37,238 bases of DNA from Bremerella alba (GCF_013618625.1 NZ_JABRWO010000024.1:1-37238); one strand, 5' to 3'. Positions 1-7,775 are shown, numbered from the stretch's first letter. Made by a program: numbers and translations. The notes: a model not told the origin generated them from the letters alone.

Positions 1-614
1 GCTTTCATGCGGTAGTAGGTCCACGCAAAGAACCGTTTCTCTTGGTAGGACAACGGCTCTTGGATTGGTTGTTTGCTTCGACGGATTTCCCGCTCGCGGT
101 AACGATGGTGAAGCTGGCGCTCGCGTTTTGGTCTAGGCTCCAGTGGTGGAAGCTTAGGAGGTTGGCACTTCTTGGGCTTCTCGATTGTGGGCGGATCTTC
201 CTCGGGGAATTCGTACGCTTCGATCTCGGGATCGATGGGTACTACCAAGGGGTCTGCCCGGTAGCTGGGACCTGCTTCGTCCATTACTCGCGTGAAGTGT
301 TCTTCCTCGGTTACTTGCGGGGGTTCTTCGGGCGGTTCCGGTGCTCGAAACTCGCCGGCTTCCTGGGCTTCTTGTCTTCGAATGATCGCGCTCAAGGTTG
401 CCCCTTGCGGGCGGCCCAAGGGATCGTTGCCGTACTCGGCCCGATGCATGGGGTTCTCGAAGGGTGGCTCCTCGGGAGGCTCGTCGGCCAGTAGTGCCAG
501 GACTTCGCCGCAGCAGGGGCAGAGGAGTCGGTTGCCATCGATCACGGCAACCTGCGAACCGTGCGCGGAGGCGCCCGGCTCGTGTTTTTCAGGTTTTTCG
601 TGGTGATGGGACAT
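1..614 (-). CDS. Zinc-ribbon hypothetical protein, 3' end beyond window
   Basis: This open frame starts at the ATG at 614-612 and continues without a stop for 204 codons to the left edge, so the C-terminus is missing. I do not recognise the family. The N-terminus is His/Glu-rich, then comes a C32-P-C-C35-G knuckle that resembles half of a zinc ribbon. After that is a long Pro/Glu-rich linker and a basic stretch (about residues 165-185), followed by a Q-E-K-R-F-F-A-W-T segment near residue 193. Alignment with the rightward gene at the other edge (36829) puts Q21-V22, G27, C32 and C35-G36 at identical residue numbers and repeats the Q-E...A-W motif, which supports both start choices. An AAGAG lies a few bases upstream of the ATG. 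Function is unknown; the Cys motif suggests metal binding. Confidence 0.72.
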   Translation of the reverse strand, partial: MSHHHEKPEKHEPGASAHGSQVAVIDGNRLLCPCCGEVLALLADEPPEEPPFENPMHRAEYGNDPLGRPQGATLSAIIRRQEAQEAGEFRAPEPPEEPPQVTEEEHFTRVMDEAGPSYRADPLVVPIDPEIEAYEFPEEDPPTIEKPKKCQPPKLPPLEPRPKRERQLHHRYREREIRRSKQPIQEPLSYQEKRFFAWTYYRMK

Positions 615-650
615 AACGGTGCTCTTTAGTGGTGTTGGGTTTAGTTTAAG

Positions 651-717
651 TAGGGCCCGCGTGTCGCGGGTCGCGAAGCGGGTACCAGGCGTCCGACCCG
701 CGACACGCGGGGCCCTA
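651..717. repeat. Long inverted repeat with GC-rich arms
   Basis: Arms 651-672 and 695-717 are reverse complements apart from one extra C in the right arm. They enclose a 22-base loop containing GGGTACCAGGCGTCC. The repeat lies just upstream of the leftward gene that starts at 614. A hairpin here could be a REP-type element or a transcript-end structure; there is no T run. Confidence 0.75.
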
Positions 718-884
718 CGGTTTGCTGCTTATCTAGCAGCGAACTGGGTACGGATTTCGTATGCCTAAAAAGAAAATAGGCACGGTGCCGGGGAAGCGTC
801 CCCTGGGCATGATTTAGATATATCAGCCTGGTGTAGCATATGTATAGTGCTCAAATGAAAATTTTTGGGGATTCGCGCGGAACC

Positions 885-926
885 GGGTACCAGGCGTCCG
901 GCCCGCGTTCGCGTGAGGACCTACGG
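885..926. repeat. Second copy of the GGTACCAGGCGTCC repeat
   Basis: The 16 bases at 885-900 are identical to 680-695, and both copies continue with CCCGCG and end in CCTACGG. This shows a dispersed repeat family, with one copy folded into the inverted repeat at 651-717 and this copy as a partial unit. No coding frame crosses it convincingly. Confidence 0.6.
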
Positions 927-1326
927 ACGTGCTTCTAGCGTTCTTACGGCGGCATTGTCAACGTGATGGTTGCACAACGATTTCCCCGCGAAAACCGCAT
1001 GTTCGGCACCGTTTTACGCTGGGTAAATGGGCCTGGGGGCCGCTTTTGTTTTCGGGGCGTAGGTTCGACATATGTCTGACAAGTTATCCCCATCTCAGAG
1101 CGACAGATGTGGAGATTTTGTGAAGACCTAAGTCGTTGCCTGATCGCTTGTTGGTGCCGCCTGCTAGCAGAATTTTAATTTGGCGAGGTCTTATCTGGTG
1201 GAATGCCACCCAGGTGAGTGCGTAGAATTCGTGCCTCTTAGAAGTTGGCCCCGCTCCGCGAGAAGAATTGTGGGCGTGCCGGGCCCATTTGGATCACGTC
1301 TCGAAAGGATAGGAAGCCAAGTCCGC
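927..1326. other. Intergenic, no gene recognised
   Basis: About 400 bases upstream of the gene at 1327. Short open frames exist but have no ribosome binding site or recognisable protein. It presumably carries the promoter of the downstream gene, but I see no convincing -35/-10 pair. Confidence 0.4.
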
Positions 1327-2280
1327 ATGGAAGAACCAACTGTCGATCTCGCCGCAACCGATACCACCCAACCTTCGGTCGATGCCGAGGATACTGCTAC
1401 TGAAACCGCTGTTGAAAGTGCCGCGTCCGAGTTTCCCCTCAGCGAAGAGTTGCTGTCCAAGTTAGAAGAAGCTTCGGCTCCTTACTTGGGTCAGTGGACC
1501 AAGTTGATCAGCACGACCAACTGGGACAAAGGAAAGATCATTTATCAGTGGCGAACGTCTCTGCAGGAAGCAGGGGCACCCACCGCCGAGTTTGCCGACG
1601 ATGCCTGGGCTCGCCGCGTGGGCGGTGTCACCGGACAGCATGTCGGGCGATTGCGCCGCGTGTTTGAGCGTTTCGGTGATAACTATCCCACCTACGAAGG
1701 TCTTTTCTGGAGTCACTTCCAGGCCGCCATCGAGTGGAATGATGCCGAGATGTGGCTTGAGGGTGCTGCCGAGAATAAATGGTCGGTCGCCTCGATGCGA
1801 AACCAGCGTTGGGAAACGATGGGCAAGCTCGAATCAGATCGCCCGGACGACGACATTGTCGCTTCTGAGGTAGACGAGGATTACCAACCAGCCCAAGGCA
1901 ACGATGGTGAAGTCCATGGTTCCATTGGCGAAATGGACGGCCCTCTGCACGAAGGTCCCGATTTCGGCGAGGAAGATCAAGACTCGCACGCACGAGAATC
2001 TGGCGGGCTGGCCGAAGGGGAAGTCGGTGATGCGACCGAAGCGCCTTCGTTGGTGAAACCATTTGCCGAAATTGGCTCGATGCCAGACGACGTACTGGAC
2101 GCTTTCGAGGCTTTCAAGCTGGCCATCATTCGCCACCGCAGTGCCAACTGGGAAGAAATCAGCCAGGAAGACATGGTCAGTTGCCTGGAATCGCTGAAGG
2201 TTCTGGTCAATGCTCCGAGTGGCGAGCCTGCCAAGGCTAAGAAGCCGACTGCAGAAGGGGAGAAGCCTGCACCGTTTTAA
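1327..2280 (+). CDS. Conserved hypothetical protein with WSHF/WSV helical domain
   Basis: A 317-residue acidic protein. The frame is open upstream to a TTG at 1180, but I choose the ATG at 1327 because AGGATAGGAAG precedes it and the upstream residues look non-coding. Residues about 36-166 form a helical, Trp-rich domain containing LFWSHF (126-131) and, about 20 residues on, KWSV (151-154). This spacing resembles the helical N-terminal domain of DUF1016/YhcG proteins or the helix-rich part of ParB-like proteins; the resemblance is by eye only. Residues about 170-260 are an acidic, low-complexity linker. About 265-317 is a second small helical segment ending in a Lys/Pro tail. A strong terminator follows, so it is probably transcribed alone. 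Function unknown; a DNA-binding or partition-type role is a guess. Confidence 0.75.
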   Translation: MEEPTVDLAATDTTQPSVDAEDTATETAVESAASEFPLSEELLSKLEEASAPYLGQWTKLISTTNWDKGKIIYQWRTSLQEAGAPTAEFADDAWARRVGGVTGQHVGRLRRVFERFGDNYPTYEGLFWSHFQAAIEWNDAEMWLEGAAENKWSVASMRNQRWETMGKLESDRPDDDIVASEVDEDYQPAQGNDGEVHGSIGEMDGPLHEGPDFGEEDQDSHARESGGLAEGEVGDATEAPSLVKPFAEIGSMPDDVLDAFEAFKLAIIRHRSANWEEISQEDMVSCLESLKVLVNAPSGEPAKAKKPTAEGEKPAPF

Positions 2281-2363
2281 TTCTGTGTGCAGATAGTTGC
2301 TGACCAAGCGAGAGACTTACCGCTGAGCTACGCGGGGCTTTCCCATCGTCTAAGCATATTGAA

Positions 2364-2397
2364 GGCTATCGGCCTATGGGTTCGATAGCCATTTTTT
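2364..2397 (+). terminator. Rho-independent terminator
   Basis: Perfect 8-bp stem GGCTATCG (2364-2371) / CGATAGCC (2383-2390), followed by A and six T residues. It lies 84 bases after the stop codon of the gene ending at 2280. Confidence 0.85.
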
Positions 2398-2548
2398 ATG
2401 CGCCGACCCGACTCTAACGATTCTGCCGATCGCACCGGCCATGCAGCTTAGATAGTTCGTAATTGGCCCCTACGGTTTCCTTGCGAAAGGGGCATCTGCG
2501 ACGAAAGCTTCCAACAAAGTCTCGTCGTTTTTTGAGTGGAAGCATCCT

Positions 2549-2695
2549 ATGTCTTATCTTGTCGTATTTGCCGGGCTGTTAGGTTTGACCCTGTATATGG
2601 ACCTGACGATTATCATGTCGGCTGGCATCATTTTGGTTGGCATGACCATCTGGGCCGTACTGATGAACCGCAAGCTCCATATTCCGAAGTGGTAG
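2549..2695 (+). CDS. Small two-helix membrane protein, 48 aa
   Basis: ATG at 2549, stop TAG at 2693-2695. The protein has two hydrophobic stretches (about residues 3-18 and 21-38) joined by a Tyr-Met-Asp turn, then a basic tail ending MNRKLHIPKW. GAGTGGA sits about 8 bases upstream of the ATG. Codon use resembles its neighbours and the hydrophobic pattern is unlikely by chance. The gene ends 11 bases before the convergent STAS-like gene. I do not recognise the family; it is likely an inner-membrane microprotein. Confidence 0.6.
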   Translation: MSYLVVFAGLLGLTLYMDLTIIMSAGIILVGMTIWAVLMNRKLHIPKW

Positions 2696-2706
2696 GCCAG
2701 GCCAGG

Positions 2707-3072
2707 CTAGTCTTCTTCGTTCAGCCAGTCCATCAGCATGGCATAGTCACTCGCCGTTTTTACCTTCGAGCCGCGGTTGTGCGCGACCGTCTCCCAGAAA
2801 TAGTTGATATGCTCTTGGGGCATTAGAGCGGCGATCCTGTATTCCGGCCCGAACAACTCTCCTACAAGCAAACCAACGCGGTAACGGGTCATATTGTCTA
2901 AGGTGGAATCCAGCGACATGCCCTCGATCAGAACACGCGTCTTCCCGGTACGTTGGCATGCAACGTGAGCCTGCTTGATTAAATCTTCCCAATCCTCAGG
3001 GACATGGTCCCCTGAGCAGACAAACTCAAGATAATCGGGGTGCTCGATCAGTTCGATGCGAAGCTGGGTCAT
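2707..3072 (-). CDS. SpoIIAA/STAS-like protein (third of three)
   Basis: A 121-residue protein of the type found in the SpoIIAA-like/STAS group: an N-terminal strand with HPDYLEFVCSGD, a central RTGKTRVLIEG strand, then ELFG...RIAALMP and a C-terminal FWETVAHNRG...LMDWL. Family members are small cytosolic switch proteins related to anti-sigma-factor antagonists, usually binding a kinase or another STAS partner. The usual phosphorylatable Ser after the central strand is not obvious here (G-M-S-L-D). It is the last gene of a leftward run of three paralogues at 2707-3914, with a 94-base gap before it. Partners are not encoded in the window. Confidence 0.78.
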   Translation of the reverse strand: MTQLRIELIEHPDYLEFVCSGDHVPEDWEDLIKQAHVACQRTGKTRVLIEGMSLDSTLDNMTRYRVGLLVGELFGPEYRIAALMPQEHINYFWETVAHNRGSKVKTASDYAMLMDWLNEED

Positions 3073-3166
3073 GATCTCTCAAAAGATTTAAGCGGAACGT
3101 GCACTGCCAACTCTATTTATGCTTGCGGATTCTTTAAAAACAAGCCTGGAAATCGCTTCGCATGAA

Positions 3167-3541
3167 TTAGTCGTCACTCAATAACCAGCTCAGCAAGCTC
3201 TCGCGGTCGTTGCTTGCTTTGACGATCGCTCCTCGATTGGTCGCGACATTCTCCCAAAACGAGTCGTTTTCAGCCCAAGGAGAGAACGCCGCGATGCGAA
3301 CCGAGGCCCCGAACGCTTCACCGACTCGGATCGCCAAGCGATAGACGACCATCGCATCCGTTGGAATCGATTGATCGCTTTGACTTCGATCGACGAAAAC
3401 TCTTCGTTTCCCCGTTTTCTCGGTAGCCTCAACCATCGCTTGCAGCAGGTCGTTGAAAAACGCTTCGTCGATTGCTGAACCGGGAACAATAAACTCGAGG
3501 TGCTCTGAGTGTTCCACGTAGGGATGTTCAAATTGGGACAT
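3167..3541 (-). CDS. SpoIIAA/STAS-like protein (second of three)
   Basis: 124 residues from the ATG at 3541-3539. The frame is open further upstream, but that part overlaps the preceding paralogue, and the MSQFEHPYVEH start aligns with the other two copies. It shows the same order of landmarks: EHLEFIVPGS, KTGKRRVFVDRS, GEAFG...RIAAFSP, SFWENVATNRGAIVK, LLSWLL. Of the three, this one has a Ser right after the central Val-Asp strand (VDRSQS), where STAS antagonists are phosphorylated; that functional reading is inference. It starts 28 bases after the end of the gene at 3570-3914 and is probably co-transcribed with it. Confidence 0.8.
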   Translation of the reverse strand: MSQFEHPYVEHSEHLEFIVPGSAIDEAFFNDLLQAMVEATEKTGKRRVFVDRSQSDQSIPTDAMVVYRLAIRVGEAFGASVRIAAFSPWAENDSFWENVATNRGAIVKASNDRESLLSWLLSDD

Positions 3542-3569
3542 GGCAAAATGCAATCCAGACGGTGAGCCC

Positions 3570-3914
3570 TTATTGTTCGCTAAGAAGCCAATCGAGCAGG
3601 CTCGCCCGATCGACGTCCGATTTCGCAATCGCCCCGCGATTGCTCGCGACGGTTTCCCAAAAATTGTCTTCATCCCAATCAGGACGCAAAGCGGCAATGC
3701 GAACACGGACGCCGAATGTCTCGCCGGTGCGGATTCCCATTCGGTAGCGGACCATCGAATCGACCCGATTGGTCAAGCCAGAAGCATCGATGAAGACTCG
3801 AGATTTGCCCGTCTTCTGGATGCTTTCGACGATTTCGTGCATCAGCTTAACCCACGCGTCTTCCGTAGGATCTCCCGATATTACGAATTCGAGATACTCG
3901 GGATGTTCAACCAT
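3570..3914 (-). CDS. SpoIIAA/STAS-like protein (first of three)
   Basis: 114 residues, starting MVEHPEYLEFVISGD, with KTGKSRVFIDASGL at the central strand, GETFG...RIAALRP, and NFWETVASNRGAIAK...LLDWLL at the C-terminus. It is the 5' gene of the three-copy leftward array, preceded by GAGCATCGCC before the ATG. It has a Ser two residues after the Ile-Asp of the central strand (IDASG), the usual position for the phosphorylated Ser in SpoIIAA-type proteins. The FWE(T/N)VAxNRG block is shared by all three and looks diagnostic of this subfamily. Confidence 0.8.
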   Translation of the reverse strand: MVEHPEYLEFVISGDPTEDAWVKLMHEIVESIQKTGKSRVFIDASGLTNRVDSMVRYRMGIRTGETFGVRVRIAALRPDWDEDNFWETVASNRGAIAKSDVDRASLLDWLLSEQ

Positions 3915-4032
3915 GGCGATGCTCTGGTTCGACTACCAGGCTCTATATATGAGATGAGTCACGAAGAGAAGAGATACGCCAATCAAAGCGTGCGATCGAT
4001 AACCGGAAAACGATTCCGCTTGGCAACCTTGC

Positions 4033-4608
4033 TTATTGCAACTTCTCTAAAAATCCACACAACGATTTCCCCAAACCTTCAATCGTTTCTTGCTGCTTGG
4101 AATCGTTCAGGGAGCCATTCTCAGCAAACGCATTACTGGCCCCTGAAATAGCCATTTGCTTGGGCAGCACGATCACACCAATATTTTGCAGGATGGCTCT
4201 CACATGAACCAAACCACGAAGTCCCCCTAAAGCCCCCGGCGAAGCACTCATCAGTGAGCAGACCTTACCGCTGTAGGCTGCCAGCGGGCCTTCGCCTTCC
4301 ATCGGTCGCGATACCCAGTCGATCGTATTCTTCATAAGAGGAGTAATCGAACTGTTGTATTCGGGACACGAAAGCAACAACCCCTGATGCGCCAGGAATA
4401 ACTCTTTCAAGGCCTTCCCGTTTTCCGGAATCCCTTGCTCTGCTTCCAAGTCCGCGTTGTACAACGGCATCGGAAAGTCGGCTAAATCCAGCAGGGTGAC
4501 TTCGGCACCGGCATCTTGGGCCCCCTTCACGGCGATCTTAATCAGCCTCTTGTTGAAAGAATCGCGTCGGGTACTTCCAGCGAAAGCGAGAATCTTCGGT
4601 CGGCTCAT
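4033..4608 (-). CDS. NAD(P)H-dependent FMN reductase
   Basis: A 191-residue flavodoxin-fold flavoprotein of the NADPH-dependent FMN reductase group (ArsH/ChrR/azoreductase relatives). An FMN-phosphate loop GSTRRDSFNKRL lies near residues 11-22, the PEYNSSITPLMKN flavin/dimer motif is near residue 80, and a glycine-rich SPGALGGLRG follows. The start is placed at 4608 because AGGAG lies 9 bases upstream of this ATG; the upstream ATG at 4653 has no such site. Family members reduce quinones, azo compounds or metal oxyanions in the cytosol; the substrate here cannot be told. It appears to be a single-gene unit between the STAS array and miaB. Confidence 0.85.
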   Translation of the reverse strand: MSRPKILAFAGSTRRDSFNKRLIKIAVKGAQDAGAEVTLLDLADFPMPLYNADLEAEQGIPENGKALKELFLAHQGLLLSCPEYNSSITPLMKNTIDWVSRPMEGEGPLAAYSGKVCSLMSASPGALGGLRGLVHVRAILQNIGVIVLPKQMAISGASNAFAENGSLNDSKQQETIEGLGKSLCGFLEKLQ

Positions 4609-4845
4609 GGTCGGTGGCTCCTGCGGATTGTGACTTCGAAGCTGAACCATCATGGTAGCAACCCAAGCAACCAGAACAAATGACCATGATCCATGGGAAG
4701 CGACGTTACCTAGAAAAAAGAGACAAGCCCCTGCGATCTGTCACAGCACGCGCTTGTGCGCTGCGAAACCCGCGGTTCGTCTCTTTCTCTGTTTCCATTT
4801 GGCATGCACGCGACGACGTTTCCGAGGGCACCCAAGGGTCAGACG

Positions 4846-6276
4846 CTAACCGAGCGCGAAAAGTTCCGGACCACATTCTTGTGTGACGACTTCGCCGAAG
4901 AGAGTATGCGCGTGGCAATCGTAGACCACCACCGGCATGATCTTGCCGATCTGACGCGGGTTGCCATCAAAGACAACGATCCGGTCGCAGTGCGTTCGCC
5001 CGATCAACTGCGTTGCATGCGGATTCTGCTCGGCCTGGGCATGCTTGATAGCCGTCTTGCTGGGGCCTTCGACGAGGACCTGAACCGTGTCGCCAATCAG
5101 TTTTTGGTTGTCTTCCAGGCTGATGCGGTTTTGGACCGCCAGCAGGTCGTTGTTTCGCTGCTGTTTGACGTGACGAGGAATGTCGTCGATGAACATTTCC
5201 GCGCCGCGGGTACCTTCGCGTTCGCTGTACTTAAAGATGAAGCTGTTTTTGAAGCGGCACTCTTCGACCAGTTCGACCGTCTTCTGGAAGTCCTCTTCCG
5301 TCTCGCCGCAGAAGCCGACAATAAAGTCGCTACTTACCGCGTAGCCGGGCACGATCTCGCGAATCCGCGCCATCATGTCGCGATAGTCGGCCACCGTGTA
5401 TCCACGCTTCATCCGCTTGAGGATTTCGTCGGAACCACTTTGCAGCGGCACGTGCAGGTACGGCGAGACCTTGCTCAAATCGCGAACCGATTCGAGCAGT
5501 TCGCGGGTCATGTCTTTCGGGTAATTGGTGACGAACTTAATGCGTTCGAGCCCTTCGATCTCTTGCAGTTCGGTCAGCAGATCGGCCAGACGCCAGAGCT
5601 TGCCGCTGGCGTCGGTGGCCTTATAGCTGTTGACCGTTTGGCCTACCAACGTGATTTCAGCCGTGCCATGCTCGGCCAGGTGACGGCACTCGCGGAGGAT
5701 GTCTTCCGGCGTACGGCCTTGCTCGGGACCTCGGACACTCGGCACGATGCAGTACGTGCAGAACTTGTCGCAGCCAATTTGAATTCGCACGTAGGCCTGA
5801 AACGGCGTTGGACGCATCTCAGGATCGCGCAGCGGGTCGAAGCTTTCGTGGCTGCGAGTGATTTGATCGCGGGTACCGTCTTTGCGGCCCAGGCTGACTT
5901 CAATCTGCTTCCCTTCGCCTGAGTTGATCTTGTCGATCATCGAAGGAATTTGATGCAGTTGCCCCGGCCCGACAATCAAATCGACGTAGGGTGCGCGGGT
6001 GAAGATCTTGTGCTGATGGTTCTGGGCCATGCAGCCCATCACTCCGATGACCTTCTCGGGGTTCTTCTCTTTCAAGTCGCGCAGCACGCCGAGGTGACTG
6101 TAAGTCTTGTTTTCTGACTGGGCACGAACACTGCACGTATTGAAGAGCAGGGTATCGGCTTCTTCCGGCTTGGTGGTCAGCACGTAGCCCTGCTTGCGCA
6201 GCGAGGCCACGACGAGCTCGCTATCGAGCATGTTCATCTGACAACCGACGGTTTCAATAAATAGACGTTTTTCCAT
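4846..6276 (-). CDS. miaB: tRNA-2-methylthio-N6-isopentenyladenosine37 synthase MiaB
   Basis: 476 residues, the usual length for MiaB. The N-terminal UPF0004 domain carries C12, C48 and C82, which bind the auxiliary 4Fe-4S cluster. The radical-SAM domain carries the C169-x3-C173-x2-C176 cluster motif, and a TRAM domain lies at the C-terminus (about 395-465). The enzyme adds a methylthio group to i6A37 of tRNAs that read UNN codons. TVGCQMN near the N-terminus and the spacing of the Cys residues fit MiaB better than RimO or MtaB. It is transcribed leftward, ahead of the reductase. Confidence 0.94.
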   Translation of the reverse strand: MEKRLFIETVGCQMNMLDSELVVASLRKQGYVLTTKPEEADTLLFNTCSVRAQSENKTYSHLGVLRDLKEKNPEKVIGVMGCMAQNHQHKIFTRAPYVDLIVGPGQLHQIPSMIDKINSGEGKQIEVSLGRKDGTRDQITRSHESFDPLRDPEMRPTPFQAYVRIQIGCDKFCTYCIVPSVRGPEQGRTPEDILRECRHLAEHGTAEITLVGQTVNSYKATDASGKLWRLADLLTELQEIEGLERIKFVTNYPKDMTRELLESVRDLSKVSPYLHVPLQSGSDEILKRMKRGYTVADYRDMMARIREIVPGYAVSSDFIVGFCGETEEDFQKTVELVEECRFKNSFIFKYSEREGTRGAEMFIDDIPRHVKQQRNNDLLAVQNRISLEDNQKLIGDTVQVLVEGPSKTAIKHAQAEQNPHATQLIGRTHCDRIVVFDGNPRQIGKIMPVVVYDCHAHTLFGEVVTQECGPELFALG

Positions 6277-6422
6277 GCGGACGGATCTTCGTATGGCTGG
6301 TTGGGCAGATGGCTTAGCGTGGCAGTTGCCACTGCGGGATGGTCTGGCAGTGGATCTCGTGGGTCCCCATCTTAGACTGCTGGACTAGTCAGCAGGGGTT
6401 CCCCCTCAATTACGTTCCAAGA
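6277..6422. other. Intergenic with stem-loops
   Basis: Contains CCACTGC (6329-6335) paired with GCAGTGG (6347-6353), and a near-palindrome CTGCTGGACTAGTCAGCAG further right. Neither is followed by a T run. They look like short REP-type hairpins; a similar CACTGCT/AGCAGTG hairpin occurs at 36178. Confidence 0.45.
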
Positions 6423-6692
6423 CTAAGCGGCTTCTTTGTGTTTCTGCTTGATAAATTCTTCAAACTGCTTTTGTTCGGCGAGTTCATGGGCCTTGCGTTC
6501 ATCTTCGGCCTGCTGCTTGAGGGCTATCTCGCGCAGGCGACGGAATTCCTCCTGGAACTGCCGTTCCAAGCGAATACGACGCACCCTCATCAACCGCACC
6601 AATCCCATGATGGCGATGTAGGAAGCGACGGCAAATAGAACGATGTCCCAGCGACTCACAGCATATAATCCCGCGTCCGTGCAGAAAACCAA
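6423..6692 (-). CDS. Small membrane protein with charged coiled-coil tail
   Basis: 89 residues from the ATG at 6692, or 78 from a GTG at 6659 that has GGGA about 9 bases upstream; the start is uncertain. The first third has one hydrophobic helix (DIVLFAVASYIAIMGLV). The rest is a highly charged heptad-like helix rich in Arg, Glu, Gln and Lys (RLREIALKQQAEDERKAHE) ending KHKEAA. It is probably anchored in the inner membrane with a cytosolic coiled coil. It lies 80 bases downstream of fmt on the same strand. I do not recognise a family. Confidence 0.65.
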   Translation of the reverse strand: MVFCTDAGLYAVSRWDIVLFAVASYIAIMGLVRLMRVRRIRLERQFQEEFRRLREIALKQQAEDERKAHELAEQKQFEEFIKQKHKEAA

Positions 6693-6772
6693 CGGTGTAT
6701 CTTAAACAACGACCCCAGTTGGGGGCGAGAGGGATTTCCGCGGCAAACTGGGTAAAACAGGCCAGAAACGGG

Positions 6773-7759
6773 TTATTCTGCGGTCGAAAGCTTCGATTCC
6801 GATAGCAAGCGATCACCTACCTTCGGATGGTGACCATGCACGAAGTCGGCTACCTGCATCGGTTTCTTGCCTGCGGGTTGAATGGTATCGATGATAATTT
6901 GACCATCCTTTGCCGCAAAATACAGGCGATCTTCCGCCACCACCGAGACCGACCCGGGCGAAACACCCGGCAGGGGTGGCTCTCGCAAGAGGCGGATCTC
7001 TTTGAGGATAATCCGCAGCGGCGGCTTTTCATGCTGCTGCAGGTGGGTGAAGCAGCCGGGCCAAGGCTGAAACGCCCGAAATTTGTTGTAAATCAACTCG
7101 GCGGAGTCGTTCCAATCGATGTCCGCATCCGATTTGGCCAGTCGTGGTGCCTTGGTAGCAGACGACTGGTCTTGAACCTGGCCAGGGGTGCCGTCGGGGC
7201 CATGGTTCTGCAACATCTCAATCGACTCGAGCACGGCCGGTACGCCCAAATCTGCAAGGCGTGGTTCTAGCTCGACGGTTGTTTCCGTCGGACCGATCGG
7301 GGTTCGCACGACCTTTAAACAAGGTCCCCCGTCGAGCTTCGGTGTCATGTGAATGACTGTGATGCCTGTTTCCTCGTCCCCACTGAGAATCGCCCAGTTG
7401 ACCGGTGCCGCGCCGCGATACTTCGGCAAGATCGAGCCGTGCAGGTTAATGCCACCGTAGGTCGCCGTGGCCAGGATGTAGTCCTTCAAGATTTGTCCGT
7501 AGTCGCACACCACCAACAGATCTGGCCGAAGATCGGTAAGCAGATCTTTCGCTTCTTCGGTGTTCACGCTCGCGGGGTCATGAATGGCAATCCCATGCGC
7601 ATTGGCTACATCACGCATGGGCGTGGGAATGGAAGACTTCCGTCGATGCACCGACCGCACCGGCTGCGAAAAGAGGCAAGCGACTTCATGCTCGCTGGCA
7701 ACAAGGGCCTCGAACGTGGGAACAGCAAACGGCCCAGTCCCCATCATGACGATTTTCAT
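6773..7759 (-). CDS. fmt: Methionyl-tRNA formyltransferase
   Basis: 328 residues. The N-terminal Rossmann domain starts KIVMMGTGPFAVPTF. The catalytic triad of the family is visible as N105, H107 (in NLHGSILPKYRG) and D143 (in KLDGG), matching E. coli N106/H108/D144. The C-terminal domain (about 210-315) is the OB-like tRNA-binding part, with PWPGCFT. It transfers the formyl group from 10-formyl-tetrahydrofolate to initiator Met-tRNA in the cytosol. The deformylase gene that acts later in the same pathway lies just upstream on the same strand, separated by a repeat; the two are usually neighbours in bacteria. Confidence 0.95.
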   Translation of the reverse strand: MKIVMMGTGPFAVPTFEALVASEHEVACLFSQPVRSVHRRKSSIPTPMRDVANAHGIAIHDPASVNTEEAKDLLTDLRPDLLVVCDYGQILKDYILATATYGGINLHGSILPKYRGAAPVNWAILSGDEETGITVIHMTPKLDGGPCLKVVRTPIGPTETTVELEPRLADLGVPAVLESIEMLQNHGPDGTPGQVQDQSSATKAPRLAKSDADIDWNDSAELIYNKFRAFQPWPGCFTHLQQHEKPPLRIILKEIRLLREPPLPGVSPGSVSVVAEDRLYFAAKDGQIIIDTIQPAGKKPMQVADFVHGHHPKVGDRLLSESKLSTAE

Positions 7760-7775
7760 AGAGAGTCCGATGGAT

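Noticed and set aside
42-616. Rightward open frames at the left edge
   Set aside because: They lie opposite the leftward zinc-ribbon gene, which has a better start, a Cys motif shared with the gene at 36829 and sensible composition. The rightward products are Arg/Gly/Ser-rich without a family.
929-1123. 64-codon rightward frame
   Set aside because: No start signal, no family resemblance, and it begins inside a repeat unit.
4756-5922. 388-codon rightward frame
   Set aside because: It is antisense to miaB, which has all six expected cysteines. The antisense frame comes from codon bias in a GC-rich genome.
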